A stretch of DNA of 64,000 bases from Shinella daejeonensis (GTDB lineage: Bacteria > Pseudomonadota > Alphaproteobacteria > Rhizobiales > Rhizobiaceae): NCBI RefSeq assembly GCF_024281235.1, contig NZ_JAHWXY010000010.1:62001-126000 (forward strand), in the 5' to 3' direction. The notes beneath the pieces were generated by a model, which did not search any database, was not told the origin of the DNA, and saw only the letters and a list, made by a program, of their open reading frames with translations. The translations under genes were made by a program, and so were the position numbers. Of this stretch, positions 36,128 to 45,799 are shown piece by piece. The stretch's first letter is position 1, and the number at the start of each line of letters is the position of its first letter.

Positions 36128-39100
36128 TTAGTCCGGGCGTGCACCCTTTCCACCGGTCTGCTTCTTTGAACGCTTCTGACTGCGTCGGGCCAAGGCGGCG
36201 GTCATCTCTGCCGGCCGCGAAACATCCAACACAATGACCTCCAATTTGCCTTTCAGGGGTGTCGGAATATCGTCAAGGAGCATCGCCTCCAGCCCCTCAG
36301 CGCTTGAAGGGGCTTCCCGGCCATCGCTCCGGGCGGGGATCGAAAACTCGGTCCCGAACCAGAAGACCAAATAAATTCCGTAGCCATCGGCCCCCACGTC
36401 CGATGCGTAGCCATTGAGCTGACTGAGGGGTGCCGTCCAAAGCTCCCTATTGTAGTGACGCTTTGCTTCGATAGGCAGATTCTTGCCGGCGTGGCTGAGA
36501 AGCAAAACGTCGGCTCGCGTGTTCTCCCCGCGCCGCGCTTCAGGGAAACTGCCGACAATCCCGTATCTCTCCAGACGAACCCGCATCAGTTCGAGCAGAC
36601 GGTCCCGATCCTCGTTTTCGATCTGTGGTGTCGTTGCCGCTCCGTCCTTGTCGGTGTTCCAGAACCGCTTCCATGGGGTTTCGCTGCCTGTTCGCAACGT
36701 GCTCCTGTACCGATCGATCTCCTCAAGAACCACCGCTGTGAGATCTGCCGGACTTGCAGGGGCTCCCCCCGAAAGCGCCGCGACGAGGTCACCCACCGGC
36801 GGCGGCGCATAGAGATCATCCCGCTTCATCCTGGCATGTTCGGCGGCGGCGTGGGCGAGTTGCGGCTTCCAACTCGGATGTACCTCTGATGAGAGCGTTC
36901 TTAGAATCTCGCCTGCGTCGGCACTTTTCGAAGCGCTCAGGCGGCGGATGGCTGCCCTGATGATCCCGCTGACGGTGTTGGAGTGCAGCCAGTCATCGTC
37001 GTCGGCCTCGTGGGCTTTCCCAAGAACTGCGATTCGGATGCGATCCAGCACATCGGGCTGCGGAGATAATTCAAAGAGGGCAGTCGCCAGATCGCCGTTG
37101 GGCCGCAACAACGCGCCCCGGACCTGCTCATCGGACAGCTTGGCAGAAAAAGCAGTCGGATCGAGAGCCAGCGCAACAAAGCTCCAGATCTCGCGCTGCT
37201 CATCACCAAGATCGGTTCGCTTTAGTGCATCGTCGGCAAAGCCCGCCAAATCGTCGGCAGCAAGAACAGATGCAGCAGCGACCAAAGCCTGCCGCAATGC
37301 GGGCATCGGCAGGTTGGGCCGATGGTTCAGCAGTTCATGAAGGATGGCGGCGATGAACCCATGCTCTTCGGCGCTCACCAAGTGATGAAGGCCATCGAGA
37401 TCGTCGTCTCCAGCGTCAAGGGCAGCGTTCCAGTACCGCAACATCTGGCTGACGCCTTGCTCGCGATCCTGCGCGAGACGTTGCACCGCCCAAGTGGCAA
37501 GCGAGGGTCCGTCGTCGCCCGCAAAATAGCTCTGACGCATTCCAACCAGCGCGCAGACCAGTGGGGCCGCTGCAAGCTCGGCTTCCCGACCATGCAAGAG
37601 CCCCTGATGTATTCCAGCGGCTACAACATATTCCTGAGCGTAGGCGCCGTTGGTTGCCTCCGCCCGTCCGAGACTCTCCGCATCGACCTTGATGTCGGTG
37701 TGTATCGCGAACTGGACAAACCCTTCTGCAATGGCTGCGGCAATCTCCTCATTGGTATAGGTCGTGACTTTGGCGAGCGGCTCCTCCTTCTTTGATATTC
37801 TCGCGTTGCGGTAATGGTCGGCGGCCCACTTCAGCGCGCCGAACTCGCTCGCGACGCCGCTCGCGATCGCGGCGAGCTTCGGTGTCAACGCAGCGATGTT
37901 GTCTTTCCGCGAGACTTCCGTCTTTGCGTCCTGCTGAGCCTGCCTTTGCGCCTGCTGCTTTTTCCACTTGGCGTTCGGATCGGACAGCAGCGACTTTATG
38001 AATCCAACGTGGCCACCTTCCTCTTTGAGAATGACGACCATCTTTTCGCGCCACGTCGACCAATGCGCCTCACCGCGCGCCGTGTACGCGGCAATCTGAA
38101 AGAGCCGTTTGCGCCGTGGTCCCTTCGCCTCGTCCCGGGCCAGCACAATCAGCGCCTCCACCAAGGACTCCGAGGGAAGGCGGCGCATGGTCGAAATGTA
38201 GTGGTTCACAACAACCCAAGGCCCATCGGTGGGTTCGCCGGATTTCGCCATGGCGAGAAAAAAGTCCAGCTCCCGCAGCTGAGGTTCGGCGTCCATCCAC
38301 TTCTGCATCACCTCGACCACGCCGCTATCGAGCATGTCCCAGACATGCTCGCGGGCATTGTTTATCCAGGTCCACAAGCGCTCGGCGTCAACATCGGGAC
38401 GACGCTCAATCGTGGAGACCAGCGCCTGATCGATGAAGAAGCGAACTTGCGATTTCTGTCGGAGCCCGCCAGTCGACCCGTGCGAAATCGGTAGATCGAA
38501 GAGGTCTTCCGGGGCAGACCGACGCAGGGCAAGAGCCAGCGCATTCAAAGCCCCGCGGTCTTTCACCTCATCATCATCCGATGGTGCGGGCAGTGCGCTG
38601 AAGTCAGCCAGGAGTTTTCGGATCTCGGATGCCGCTATCGCGTCGGCCGGCATCCCCGCCAGCAGTCTTGCCCTCAGTATCACCTGGCCGGCGTCGACGG
38701 GCTGACGCTCCAGCTCCGATATCAGGGCTCGCCGTATTGCCGTTCGGTCCCCTCCGGCTCTGACGGTCACTTCCGAGGCGCGTTCCCGCATCCACAACGG
38801 TCGGCCGGCTTCGAGAACGATCTCACGAAGTTTGCTCTGTATTCCCTGCACCGGCGGTCCGTCTGCAAGAGCCTGCAGGACCGTAAGTTGGAGATGACTA
38901 CGGACGTCCGTGTCCAAGATCGTCGCGAAATCTCCGGCAAGATCCTCGCCGGCAAGCCCGCCCAGTACGGTCGCGTCGTCCTGCGCCGACAGGAAATAGG
39001 GATCGTCCCGGTCAAGATTGAAAAGGATCGCTTTTCGCCCGGAGGTGTCGAAAGCGGCAGCATCGCCATAGGCGAGCACGGTCGCGGCATCGCGATCGAT

Positions 39101-40195
39101 GAGACGGAGTGCGCCCTGCGTGTCTCCCCGCTTATGAAGATGCGCCGCGAACCAGGCATAAAGTCCTCGAAGCTCGCTGGGTGCCTGGCGATCCGCGCCG
39201 GTGATGAGCGCGATGGCACGACGCAGGGGGAAAGCGTGATTGTTTCCCGTCCCCGTCACGATCCTTGCCAGGAAACGAGCAGCGAGAAACTCCGCCACTG
39301 TGCGATGGCAGACCTCGAAGGCATGACCCTCGCCGCGAAACAACGCCGTGTCCAAGGCGGCAGCGACCTGTGCAGGCTCGATGTCGAGCCCGTTGGTGCT
39401 CAGATACTCATTGGCGCTACCCGAATGAGGCGGCATGGCATTGGAGCGCCAGACCGCCCTGGCACCGGAAACAAGGACGTAGAAGCATAGTCTGGAAGCC
39501 GTTTCGACAATGGCCTCGACGCTAGGTCTGGGATCGGTCACGCGTTCGGGATCGTACTCGTGGGCCAGTGCCCAGATGGCCTTTTCGAACAACTCGAAGC
39601 GCGTTCTAGGCCATGTTCCATCGGCCACCACGACCGAGTGAAGCAGCCGGAGACTCAGGGGGCTTTCGAGAAAGGCCGCTGCGCCGCGCGTCCGCGCCTC
39701 GATCACGAATGCTCGCGGATCAGCAGCGCCAAGCGCAGTGAGGACGGCCTGGGCCTCAGTTTCGTCCAAGGGCAGAAGGCGCGCGACGACGATGGAGCCA
39801 TTGTTGGCCGCCCGTCGCATGGCCCCAAGATCGGCGGCATCACGCCAGTCCTCAGCCCGACAGGTCAGTCGCCAGCGATGGCGTTTGCTCGCTGACAATG
39901 CGCTGGCAAGTTGCAGGAGCTTGTCTTTGCCGTTCTCGCCCGTCCGATATTCGTCTAAGGCATCGAGATATACTGTATCGGCGGCCGGCAGCGCCGCGCC
40001 ACTCATCGCTTCACGACAGGTGAAGACCTCGCCCCCTTCGGCCGCGGCCTCATAGCGCAACGCCGTCGACTTCCCGAGGCCGGGCTCTCCAAGCAGAACG
40101 ACGAACGGTTCATCGCGCAGCGAGCTCAGCAGGCGCTCGCTCGCTTCTGCCTCGCAGTGAACAAGGACGCGTCGGTCCAGGGATGCAATCTTCAT
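36128..40195 (-). CDS. Large STAND/NACHT-type NTPase with C-terminal PD-(D/E)XK nuclease domain
   Basis: This 1355-residue protein has an N-terminal P-loop NTPase with Walker A GEPGLGKST (about 36-44), Walker B VYLDALDEYR (75-84) and a sensor-like RLTCRAEDWR (109-118), the arrangement of NACHT/STAND ATPases. A long helical-repeat-like middle (about 250-1150) could be the sensor. Near residues 1220-1245 are RADVLLLSH, with the catalytic Asp (about D1229), and PIEAKRH, with ExK (about E1243, K1245), the PD-(D/E)XK nuclease core. A sensor-NTPase-nuclease protein resembles Avs-type antiviral STANDs, but here the effector is C-terminal. The ATG at 40195 was preferred over a TTG 6 bases earlier; neither has a clear ribosome site. 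Confidence 0.85.
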   Translation of the reverse strand: MKIASLDRRVLVHCEAEASERLLSSLRDEPFVVLLGEPGLGKSTALRYEAAAEGGEVFTCREAMSGAALPAADTVYLDALDEYRTGENGKDKLLQLASALSASKRHRWRLTCRAEDWRDAADLGAMRRAANNGSIVVARLLPLDETEAQAVLTALGAADPRAFVIEARTRGAAAFLESPLSLRLLHSVVVADGTWPRTRFELFEKAIWALAHEYDPERVTDPRPSVEAIVETASRLCFYVLVSGARAVWRSNAMPPHSGSANEYLSTNGLDIEPAQVAAALDTALFRGEGHAFEVCHRTVAEFLAARFLARIVTGTGNNHAFPLRRAIALITGADRQAPSELRGLYAWFAAHLHKRGDTQGALRLIDRDAATVLAYGDAAAFDTSGRKAILFNLDRDDPYFLSAQDDATVLGGLAGEDLAGDFATILDTDVRSHLQLTVLQALADGPPVQGIQSKLREIVLEAGRPLWMRERASEVTVRAGGDRTAIRRALISELERQPVDAGQVILRARLLAGMPADAIAASEIRKLLADFSALPAPSDDDEVKDRGALNALALALRRSAPEDLFDLPISHGSTGGLRQKSQVRFFIDQALVSTIERRPDVDAERLWTWINNAREHVWDMLDSGVVEVMQKWMDAEPQLRELDFFLAMAKSGEPTDGPWVVVNHYISTMRRLPSESLVEALIVLARDEAKGPRRKRLFQIAAYTARGEAHWSTWREKMVVILKEEGGHVGFIKSLLSDPNAKWKKQQAQRQAQQDAKTEVSRKDNIAALTPKLAAIASGVASEFGALKWAADHYRNARISKKEEPLAKVTTYTNEEIAAAIAEGFVQFAIHTDIKVDAESLGRAEATNGAYAQEYVVAAGIHQGLLHGREAELAAAPLVCALVGMRQSYFAGDDGPSLATWAVQRLAQDREQGVSQMLRYWNAALDAGDDDLDGLHHLVSAEEHGFIAAILHELLNHRPNLPMPALRQALVAAASVLAADDLAGFADDALKRTDLGDEQREIWSFVALALDPTAFSAKLSDEQVRGALLRPNGDLATALFELSPQPDVLDRIRIAVLGKAHEADDDDWLHSNTVSGIIRAAIRRLSASKSADAGEILRTLSSEVHPSWKPQLAHAAAEHARMKRDDLYAPPPVGDLVAALSGGAPASPADLTAVVLEEIDRYRSTLRTGSETPWKRFWNTDKDGAATTPQIENEDRDRLLELMRVRLERYGIVGSFPEARRGENTRADVLLLSHAGKNLPIEAKRHYNRELWTAPLSQLNGYASDVGADGYGIYLVFWFGTEFSIPARSDGREAPSSAEGLEAMLLDDIPTPLKGKLEVIVLDVSRPAEMTAALARRSQKRSKKQTGGKGARPD

Positions 40196-40262
40196 GAGCA
40201 AGAAATACTGTCGCTTCTGTCAGCGACAAAGAACAAAATGCGAGTCGTTGCCCGCTACACGC

Positions 40263-40547
40263 TCAGCAGACCTTGAAACACGCCTTCGTAGGGCAGCTTT
40301 CCGTCCCCAATTTCCGAAAAGCCGACAGTCCTGGGCCAGCTCCTACCCAAATCTGATCACGGTGAAGATCAGATTCTGATCGACGGAAACCCTCCGCACG
40401 CTGCGCTTCGTCGGCGCGCTTAAGCGCATCCAGCAGATCTGCGGCCGTTATTCCCATGTGATCGCCGCTTTTGTCGCCCAGCGCGCCGCAGCAGTGCTTG
40501 CGAGGGGATCCGCTTCCGCATGGATAGAGTGCGTTCCGTAGCGTCAC
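40263..40547 (-). CDS. SEC-C-motif mini-protein upstream of the STAND nuclease gene
   Basis: This 94-residue frame begins with TLRNALYPCGSGSPRKHCCG, a typical SEC-C zinc-binding motif (PCGSGxxxKxCC type), followed by a short helical segment (ITAADLLDALKRADEAQRAE). SEC-C motifs are appended to SecA and to many accessory and defence proteins. It lies 67 bases upstream of the STAND nuclease on the same strand, so it may be a leader gene of that unit. The exact start and the C-terminal end are uncertain. Confidence 0.5.
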   Translation of the reverse strand: MTLRNALYPCGSGSPRKHCCGALGDKSGDHMGITAADLLDALKRADEAQRAEGFRRSESDLHRDQIWVGAGPGLSAFRKLGTESCPTKACFKVC

Positions 40548-40612
40548 AGCGCGTGATCCGCCGGTCCTGACAGTGTAATCAAGAGTCGTAGTATTCCCGA
40601 GAGGCGACGACC

Positions 40613-41296
40613 GTGCCGCATTACGTTTTCGAATCCGATGAAGGTGGCAACATCGTCCGAATCCTAAAGAACGGCCAGCCGCACGACGAATCGGTGCATC
40701 TGGAGCAGCTATACTCGATCGTCACCATCTACTTCCGGCTCGCATCCGAGCATCTCGCGCGGATGGCGTCGCTCCAGGAGCGCAACGCCAAGCGGTGTGC
40801 CGGTCTGCAGTCGTTCCTTATGGGCCTCACGGGACTAGAAGCGTTCACTAATACATTCTTCCAACTACGCGCGCAGGAGTTGGGGAGCGAAGAGATGATC
40901 GCACGACTCGCGCAGACCCACGGTTCGCTCTCGAGAAAGATATCTGACCTAGTCGCGATGACGCCCGACGGCCCGCTCGTCGATCAGGAAGCGCTTGTTG
41001 AGAGGATCTTCGAGCTCTCCCAATTACGACACGAGATCATGCATCCCCGCTGGACGCCGTCAGCGCTGACCATCGCCGGACAGGTGCGGGTCAACATTAT
41101 GGGTCTAGTCGAGAACCGCCAGGCGATGTTCGAGGACGAGACGCTGTGCCGGGAGGCCCTTCTCTGGTGCCTGCTAGCCGTCGCGCGGATAGGTGAGGCT
41201 CATGGCCGCGAGGAACTGAGCGGTTTCATGTTTCACTGGACCGGGAACTACGGCCTGACCCTGGGTATGATAACTTCACAACTCGGCATTCCCTAA
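40613..41296 (+). CDS. HEPN-like protein
   Basis: This 227-residue helical protein starts with GTG. It contains LRHEIMHPRW (about residues 137-146), an R-x4-H motif typical of HEPN RNases and nucleic-acid-binding HEPN proteins, after a helix with the AHTHGSL-like turn. It is divergent from the SEC-C/STAND unit, with 65 bases between starts, and faces the Hachiman-like helicase gene. A toxin-like or defence-associated role is plausible but not shown. Confidence 0.6.
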   Translation: MPHYVFESDEGGNIVRILKNGQPHDESVHLEQLYSIVTIYFRLASEHLARMASLQERNAKRCAGLQSFLMGLTGLEAFTNTFFQLRAQELGSEEMIARLAQTHGSLSRKISDLVAMTPDGPLVDQEALVERIFELSQLRHEIMHPRWTPSALTIAGQVRVNIMGLVENRQAMFEDETLCREALLWCLLAVARIGEAHGREELSGFMFHWTGNYGLTLGMITSQLGIP

Positions 41297-41568
41297 TGGG
41301 CCGATCGCCCCACCTATCGTCGTCCTGAAAAACCAAACCGCTGATCTCCGCTTTATCCATCGGCGATCCAAAAGCTGCCAATCCGCAAGCGGACGCAATC
41401 CGGTCACGCCTGAGCAGAAGCGAAGTGGCTATGGCGTATGTCCCGAAGGGCTATCCTACGTGGTAGGGCGTGCGAGAACTCCTGCCCGTAGGGCAACAGC
41501 CCTTAAAACGCTATCCGTTTGATAACTAAAGAGATAGTCGGCCAATTTGTGCGGTAATCGGCGGTGTT

Positions 41569-41635
41569 TGGCGGGCCATGCGGGACAGCGATGAGAACTA
41601 TGTCTACTCTATAGCCCTCTATGGCCCTCCAAAAT
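41569..41635. repeat. 67-bp imperfect direct repeat, copy 2
   Basis: This copy matches 32934-33000 (58 of 67, transitions only), in the same orientation. It lies in a 414-base gap (41297-41710) that otherwise contains no supported gene. The two copies are 8.6 kb apart and bracket the three-gene operon, the STAND unit and the HEPN gene. Confidence 0.75.
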
Positions 41636-41710
41636 AGGAATGAGGGGAAGATAGAGCTACGTCACAGTCATTAGATGAACGTTCCGCTCTAGCTACCGGC
41701 ATGGGCCGCG

Positions 41711-44700
41711 TTAGGCCCATCCTCCAAGCTCAGCAGCGACCTTGACGAAATAGCTCGGAATATGCGCGAGCACCGCGCGTACAATCTCCTCTTGCTGGCA
41801 AGCTGCGCGGACGCCGCCGCGGTCGACGACATTTCCCCAGACGAGACCGAGAATGCTCGCGACATGCCTATCTGCGAACCCGGCCTCGTGAAACGCAATC
41901 GCCGCGCGATCAGTCAGGCCGTATTTAATCTGCTTTTGCAGCAGGCTGACGCCCGTGTGCAGTGCGTCGTCTAGGTCCTCGGTCAGGTCCGCTATCGATG
42001 CAACGATCATCGCAACATCGTAGCCGAAGCCGCTCTCGCACAGCGCGACAGCATCTTCGACGGTGACATAGTCACGCCCGACCCGAACTCTTGCCTCAGC
42101 CAATATGTCGAAGATCACCGCATAGGATCTGCCCGCCACCCACTCATCAAGAGAGCGCGGAACTACATTCTGATCGCTAATCGCCTGGATCGCGCGGGAC
42201 GTGGTGAAACGGAGTGCCAACGGAGAGATTTCGGCGAACAGGCGGTTCTCTTGGACTGCGGTCTGCAGGGTTTCAAGGTTCTCAGTCAGCCAAGTTTTGA
42301 GTTCTGCAACCGCCGCAGGCGGTAGGGGCGACCGTCGAATAAGCGCGCGCTGGTCGCCATCGGTGTTGGCCGTGATCGAATCCCCGATTGACCGAAAGAC
42401 TTCGACGAGACGAACCCGCGTCTCCTCGTCAGCGAGGTGATAAGCCAATGTATTAGCCGCAAGTTCACCGATCCGCGCTGCGACGTCCTCTCCCTCGGCA
42501 AAGGTTATGTTGGCAACGAGGAAAGCGGCGATATTCTGGACAGCGCGGGCGCGACCTTCGATGAACCGGCGGAATTCCCGTTCGCTGATATTAGGTTGCG
42601 CCGCGAGCGCTGCGGCCACGACCTCATCTATCCGGGCGGCATCGGCGAAGGCGAGGTCAAGCCAATCGGGCGGAAGCTCTTGTACGATTGGTGGTTGGCG
42701 CTGCTGATACGCATCGAACAACGCCAGGATCGAGCTGCGAGAGGGTTCTGAGTTTCGGGCGTCAAGAAGTTCGGTTGCGCGGTCCCACGTCCATCGGCCG
42801 CGAAATTGCTGCCGCTGATCGTAGATGGACGGGGTCGAGAAGATGACACTGCCCTCGGTGTGCATCCCCGCGCGACCGGCACGACCCATCAGATTGTGGA
42901 AGTCGCGCACCAGGATCTGTTCGCCACCTTGGCGCGTCGATGTGATGATCAGATATTTGAGCGGAAAATTGACCCCTTGCGCCAAGGTCGAGGTGCAAAT
43001 GACAAATTTCGCCATACCTTCTTTCATGGCGTGTTCGATCGCGAGGCGGATACCCTGCGGTGTGTCGGCGTGATGGGCGAATATTCCAAGCGCTGCCGCG
43101 CGGGTCGCTGACACGCCGGCTCCGAGCTCGACTTCGCAGAGCGCTCGGATCTTCTCCACCTCGGCGGCATCCGAGGTATCAATCGGCCATTCCAAGGCGA
43201 CGCCGCGCTCGACGATTTCGACAGCGCGCGAGCAGATCTTCGTCACGCTGTCTTTTCGGCCGCAGAAGATCGCAACGCTACCGTTGCGCACGACGTGCAG
43301 GCCGAGGAACAGACCGACGTCACCGCCGGTTTTCTCCGGAAATCTGCGCTGGGCAGTTTCCTTGCCGCGGAGCGGCAGAGCGATGTCGCTGATAATGCGA
43401 GGCACGAAATATTCTCGCTCGGCCGGATCCTCCGGTTTCACATATTCGAGTCGCCCGCGTTGGTCCTGCCAGCTCGCAAATGCGATGCTTTTGGTCGTCG
43501 GTAGCAGACCCTCGGCGCCGACAACCGCATCGGCATCGCCGATCAGCCATGCAGCGACATCCGGCGCGTTGCCGATCACGGCAGAGATGAGAATGATCTG
43601 GGTTTCAGCGGGGAGCGACATGCGCAGCGAAGTGAGGAGGAGTTCGTAGGTCGGCCCCCTGGTCATTCCGTCGAATTGATGTCCTTCGTCATAGATCACC
43701 AATCCGATCCTCTTGGCGAGGTCCGGTGCCCGGCGCAGCATATAGAGGAGCTTTTCGGGCGTCACGATAAGCACCGAGTCTTCGGCGAACAGTGCATCGA
43801 GTGCGAGGTCGAATTGATAGGCGTCTGATGCTTCGTCCAGGCGCACATTCTCACCAGCAAAGGCCGTTACCAGGTCGCCCCGGATGTCGTGGCAGAGCGA
43901 TCGATAGGGTGCGACGATCACTGCAAGGTGCGCTCGATCGGATAGAAAGGCCGATCGAATGATGATTTCGGTGGCGCGAGTCTTGCCAGCGCTAGTCGGC
44001 ATCTGAATGACTACGGAACGTCCAGCGAACACGCCAGCATCCGCGATCCGTTGCTGAGCAGGCCAGAGTTCGATCGGAAAATGCGACTGCGCGAGCGCTA
44101 GGCGCCACGCATCCGGCGCCAAGCCTGATGCTGTTGGCAGGATCGTCCGGGCAGAATTTCTGAGCTTGAGCGCACACAAGGCGCCAGCAATGTCGGCGTA
44201 GAGCAATTCGCGCGGTGAGCCGGATCGGTGGAAATACTCGCGGATTCTGCGGCACGCTTCGGCAATGCCATCCGCCCCGGCCTCGAAGCTAAAATAGCCG
44301 GCTAGCGCCTGGAGTAGCTCAGTCGTCGCCGCTTGATGAGCATGGGCCGCCTCGGTCGGAACGAAGCTGTTCTTGAGAATGCTATAGACGAGATGACCAA
44401 GCCCGCCCGCGAGGTCGAGGTCCGGCTCCGTCATGTGCCGAATGATTACCGTCGCACTGCCGACATTCCCGGCGATGTAATATGCCGCTGCGCACAGGAG
44501 AGAAAATTCGGTGTCTAAGTCGCCATCGAGCTGCGCGTTCAAATACGCATCGAAGAAAACTGAGGAAAAGCGTAGCACGTCTTGCGGGTTTTCATCCAAC
44601 TCGTCCCAGCCGGGCGGTTGAGGAAGCGCGGCCGGTGCAACTCCTGCACCTTCGAGCGTATCTGCGACGGCGGCCGCAACATCTCCCAAGATGCCGATCG

Positions 44701-44830
44701 CCAATGAGAAGAGTAGCGACGGGTCGCGCGGCAACGCATTGAAGTCCGCTGGCGCGACGCGGAATTCGTGCATCTTGGCCCGTGCTCGCGCGGTGGATAG
44801 GATGGTTAGCGCGGTCGCCTCAGGCCTCAT
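41711..44830 (-). CDS. hamB: Hachiman-like HamB: Ski2-type SF2 helicase
   Basis: The 1039-residue product has helicase core motifs: MPTSAGKTR (Walker A), VIYDEGHQF (DExH), QIILISAVIGN (SAT-like), VICTSTLAQGVNFP (motif V-like) and NLMGRAGRAGMH (motif VI). It resembles Ski2/Hel308-like helicases and the HamB partner of the Hachiman anti-phage system, which translocates on DNA and licenses the HamA nuclease. The ATG at 44830 has GAGAGGG 6 bases upstream and overlaps the hamA stop by 11 bases; an ATG 15 bases earlier has no ribosome site. The assignment to Hachiman depends on the neighbouring HamA-like gene. Confidence 0.82.
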   Translation of the reverse strand: MRPEATALTILSTARARAKMHEFRVAPADFNALPRDPSLLFSLAIGILGDVAAAVADTLEGAGVAPAALPQPPGWDELDENPQDVLRFSSVFFDAYLNAQLDGDLDTEFSLLCAAAYYIAGNVGSATVIIRHMTEPDLDLAGGLGHLVYSILKNSFVPTEAAHAHQAATTELLQALAGYFSFEAGADGIAEACRRIREYFHRSGSPRELLYADIAGALCALKLRNSARTILPTASGLAPDAWRLALAQSHFPIELWPAQQRIADAGVFAGRSVVIQMPTSAGKTRATEIIIRSAFLSDRAHLAVIVAPYRSLCHDIRGDLVTAFAGENVRLDEASDAYQFDLALDALFAEDSVLIVTPEKLLYMLRRAPDLAKRIGLVIYDEGHQFDGMTRGPTYELLLTSLRMSLPAETQIILISAVIGNAPDVAAWLIGDADAVVGAEGLLPTTKSIAFASWQDQRGRLEYVKPEDPAEREYFVPRIISDIALPLRGKETAQRRFPEKTGGDVGLFLGLHVVRNGSVAIFCGRKDSVTKICSRAVEIVERGVALEWPIDTSDAAEVEKIRALCEVELGAGVSATRAAALGIFAHHADTPQGIRLAIEHAMKEGMAKFVICTSTLAQGVNFPLKYLIITSTRQGGEQILVRDFHNLMGRAGRAGMHTEGSVIFSTPSIYDQRQQFRGRWTWDRATELLDARNSEPSRSSILALFDAYQQRQPPIVQELPPDWLDLAFADAARIDEVVAAALAAQPNISEREFRRFIEGRARAVQNIAAFLVANITFAEGEDVAARIGELAANTLAYHLADEETRVRLVEVFRSIGDSITANTDGDQRALIRRSPLPPAAVAELKTWLTENLETLQTAVQENRLFAEISPLALRFTTSRAIQAISDQNVVPRSLDEWVAGRSYAVIFDILAEARVRVGRDYVTVEDAVALCESGFGYDVAMIVASIADLTEDLDDALHTGVSLLQKQIKYGLTDRAAIAFHEAGFADRHVASILGLVWGNVVDRGGVRAACQQEEIVRAVLAHIPSYFVKVAAELGGWA

Positions 44831-45686
44831 CGGCTGCCCTCTCATAAAGCGTATGCACGAGCTTCATCAGTGACGGTCCGCGGATAACCAGAAGGCGCAA
44901 ATTCTCTTGGTTAAAATGAGCCGCACCGTTGGTCGCCGCCATATCGGTCTCGGCGAAGACCGCCTCGTCAAGAATGGCGGCCGCTCCGTTGATCCGGCGA
45001 AAGGGTCGGTCGGCCTCGTTTTGAAAGCGCTCGACCTTCCGGGCATCGCCCACTTCGCCCCGATCGAAGAAGCGGCGCTTAATGGCATTGAGGCTCATGC
45101 CCTCGCGAAGTCTGTCCTTTACGCTGTCATCGATCGCATCCTGGAGCCGGTTCGCGCCGGACGCCGACATGCCAGATTTGGACTCGAAGATAAAAAGCTC
45201 GTCGGCCGGACCGGGGTTGTCCTCGTTCGCGAACTTGAATCCGATAACATCGCAACCCTTTGTCGAGTCATTTCGGTTCCAGCGATCCTGGTAGCGCAGC
45301 TCGCGCGGGCACCAATATCCTAGGAAATATTCGATGAAGTCGGCGACGACGATCTCGCCAAAGTCTCCTGATCGGAGACTCGGTCCAGGTGCTACCTTCG
45401 CATCGGGGAAGAGAATGCTCCTCAGATAATCGGGATGGCTGAGTCCCGTGCCACCAGCCATGAACGGCAAATCGGCATCGGCTATGTAGTGACTACGGAA
45501 ATGCCGAGCCCAGTCTGAAAGAATTTCAGCGTCATCTTGCGGATTTAGTTCCCATATCTCGATTTCACGGCCACACGCCGTTGCTTGACGCTCTCCAGTA
45601 TCGACCAGCCAGTTCAGATAGCTCGGTGTCGCCACGGTATGCCTCCCCCAAGGCCGATAAATAATATGGCGTCGATTCGAAGCCAT
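44820..45686 (-). CDS. hamA: Hachiman-like HamA: DUF1837-type nuclease effector
   Basis: This 288-residue protein has the layout of a PD-(D/E)XK nuclease of the HamA/DUF1837 kind: SGDFGEIVVADFIEYF (conserved GE helix), then TKGCDVIGFKF (catalytic Asp) and DELFIFESKSGMS (ExK). HamA degrades DNA when released by HamB. Its gene overlaps that of the helicase, on the same strand and in the usual HamA-HamB order. The 113 bases upstream, up to the Argonaute stop, are AT-rich and may contain its own promoter. Confidence 0.8.
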   Translation of the reverse strand: MASNRRHIIYRPWGRHTVATPSYLNWLVDTGERQATACGREIEIWELNPQDDAEILSDWARHFRSHYIADADLPFMAGGTGLSHPDYLRSILFPDAKVAPGPSLRSGDFGEIVVADFIEYFLGYWCPRELRYQDRWNRNDSTKGCDVIGFKFANEDNPGPADELFIFESKSGMSASGANRLQDAIDDSVKDRLREGMSLNAIKRRFFDRGEVGDARKVERFQNEADRPFRRINGAAAILDEAVFAETDMAATNGAAHFNQENLRLLVIRGPSLMKLVHTLYERAADEA

Positions 45687-45799
45687 CTTTGCAATGCAGA
45701 ATGCGCGCGTTTCTTACGAAGTATAATTTAATTCAGATTTCATAATTAGTTCTCAGCAATACCATCGCTTCGGTTCATTTATAATTTGTAGAAACCTCC

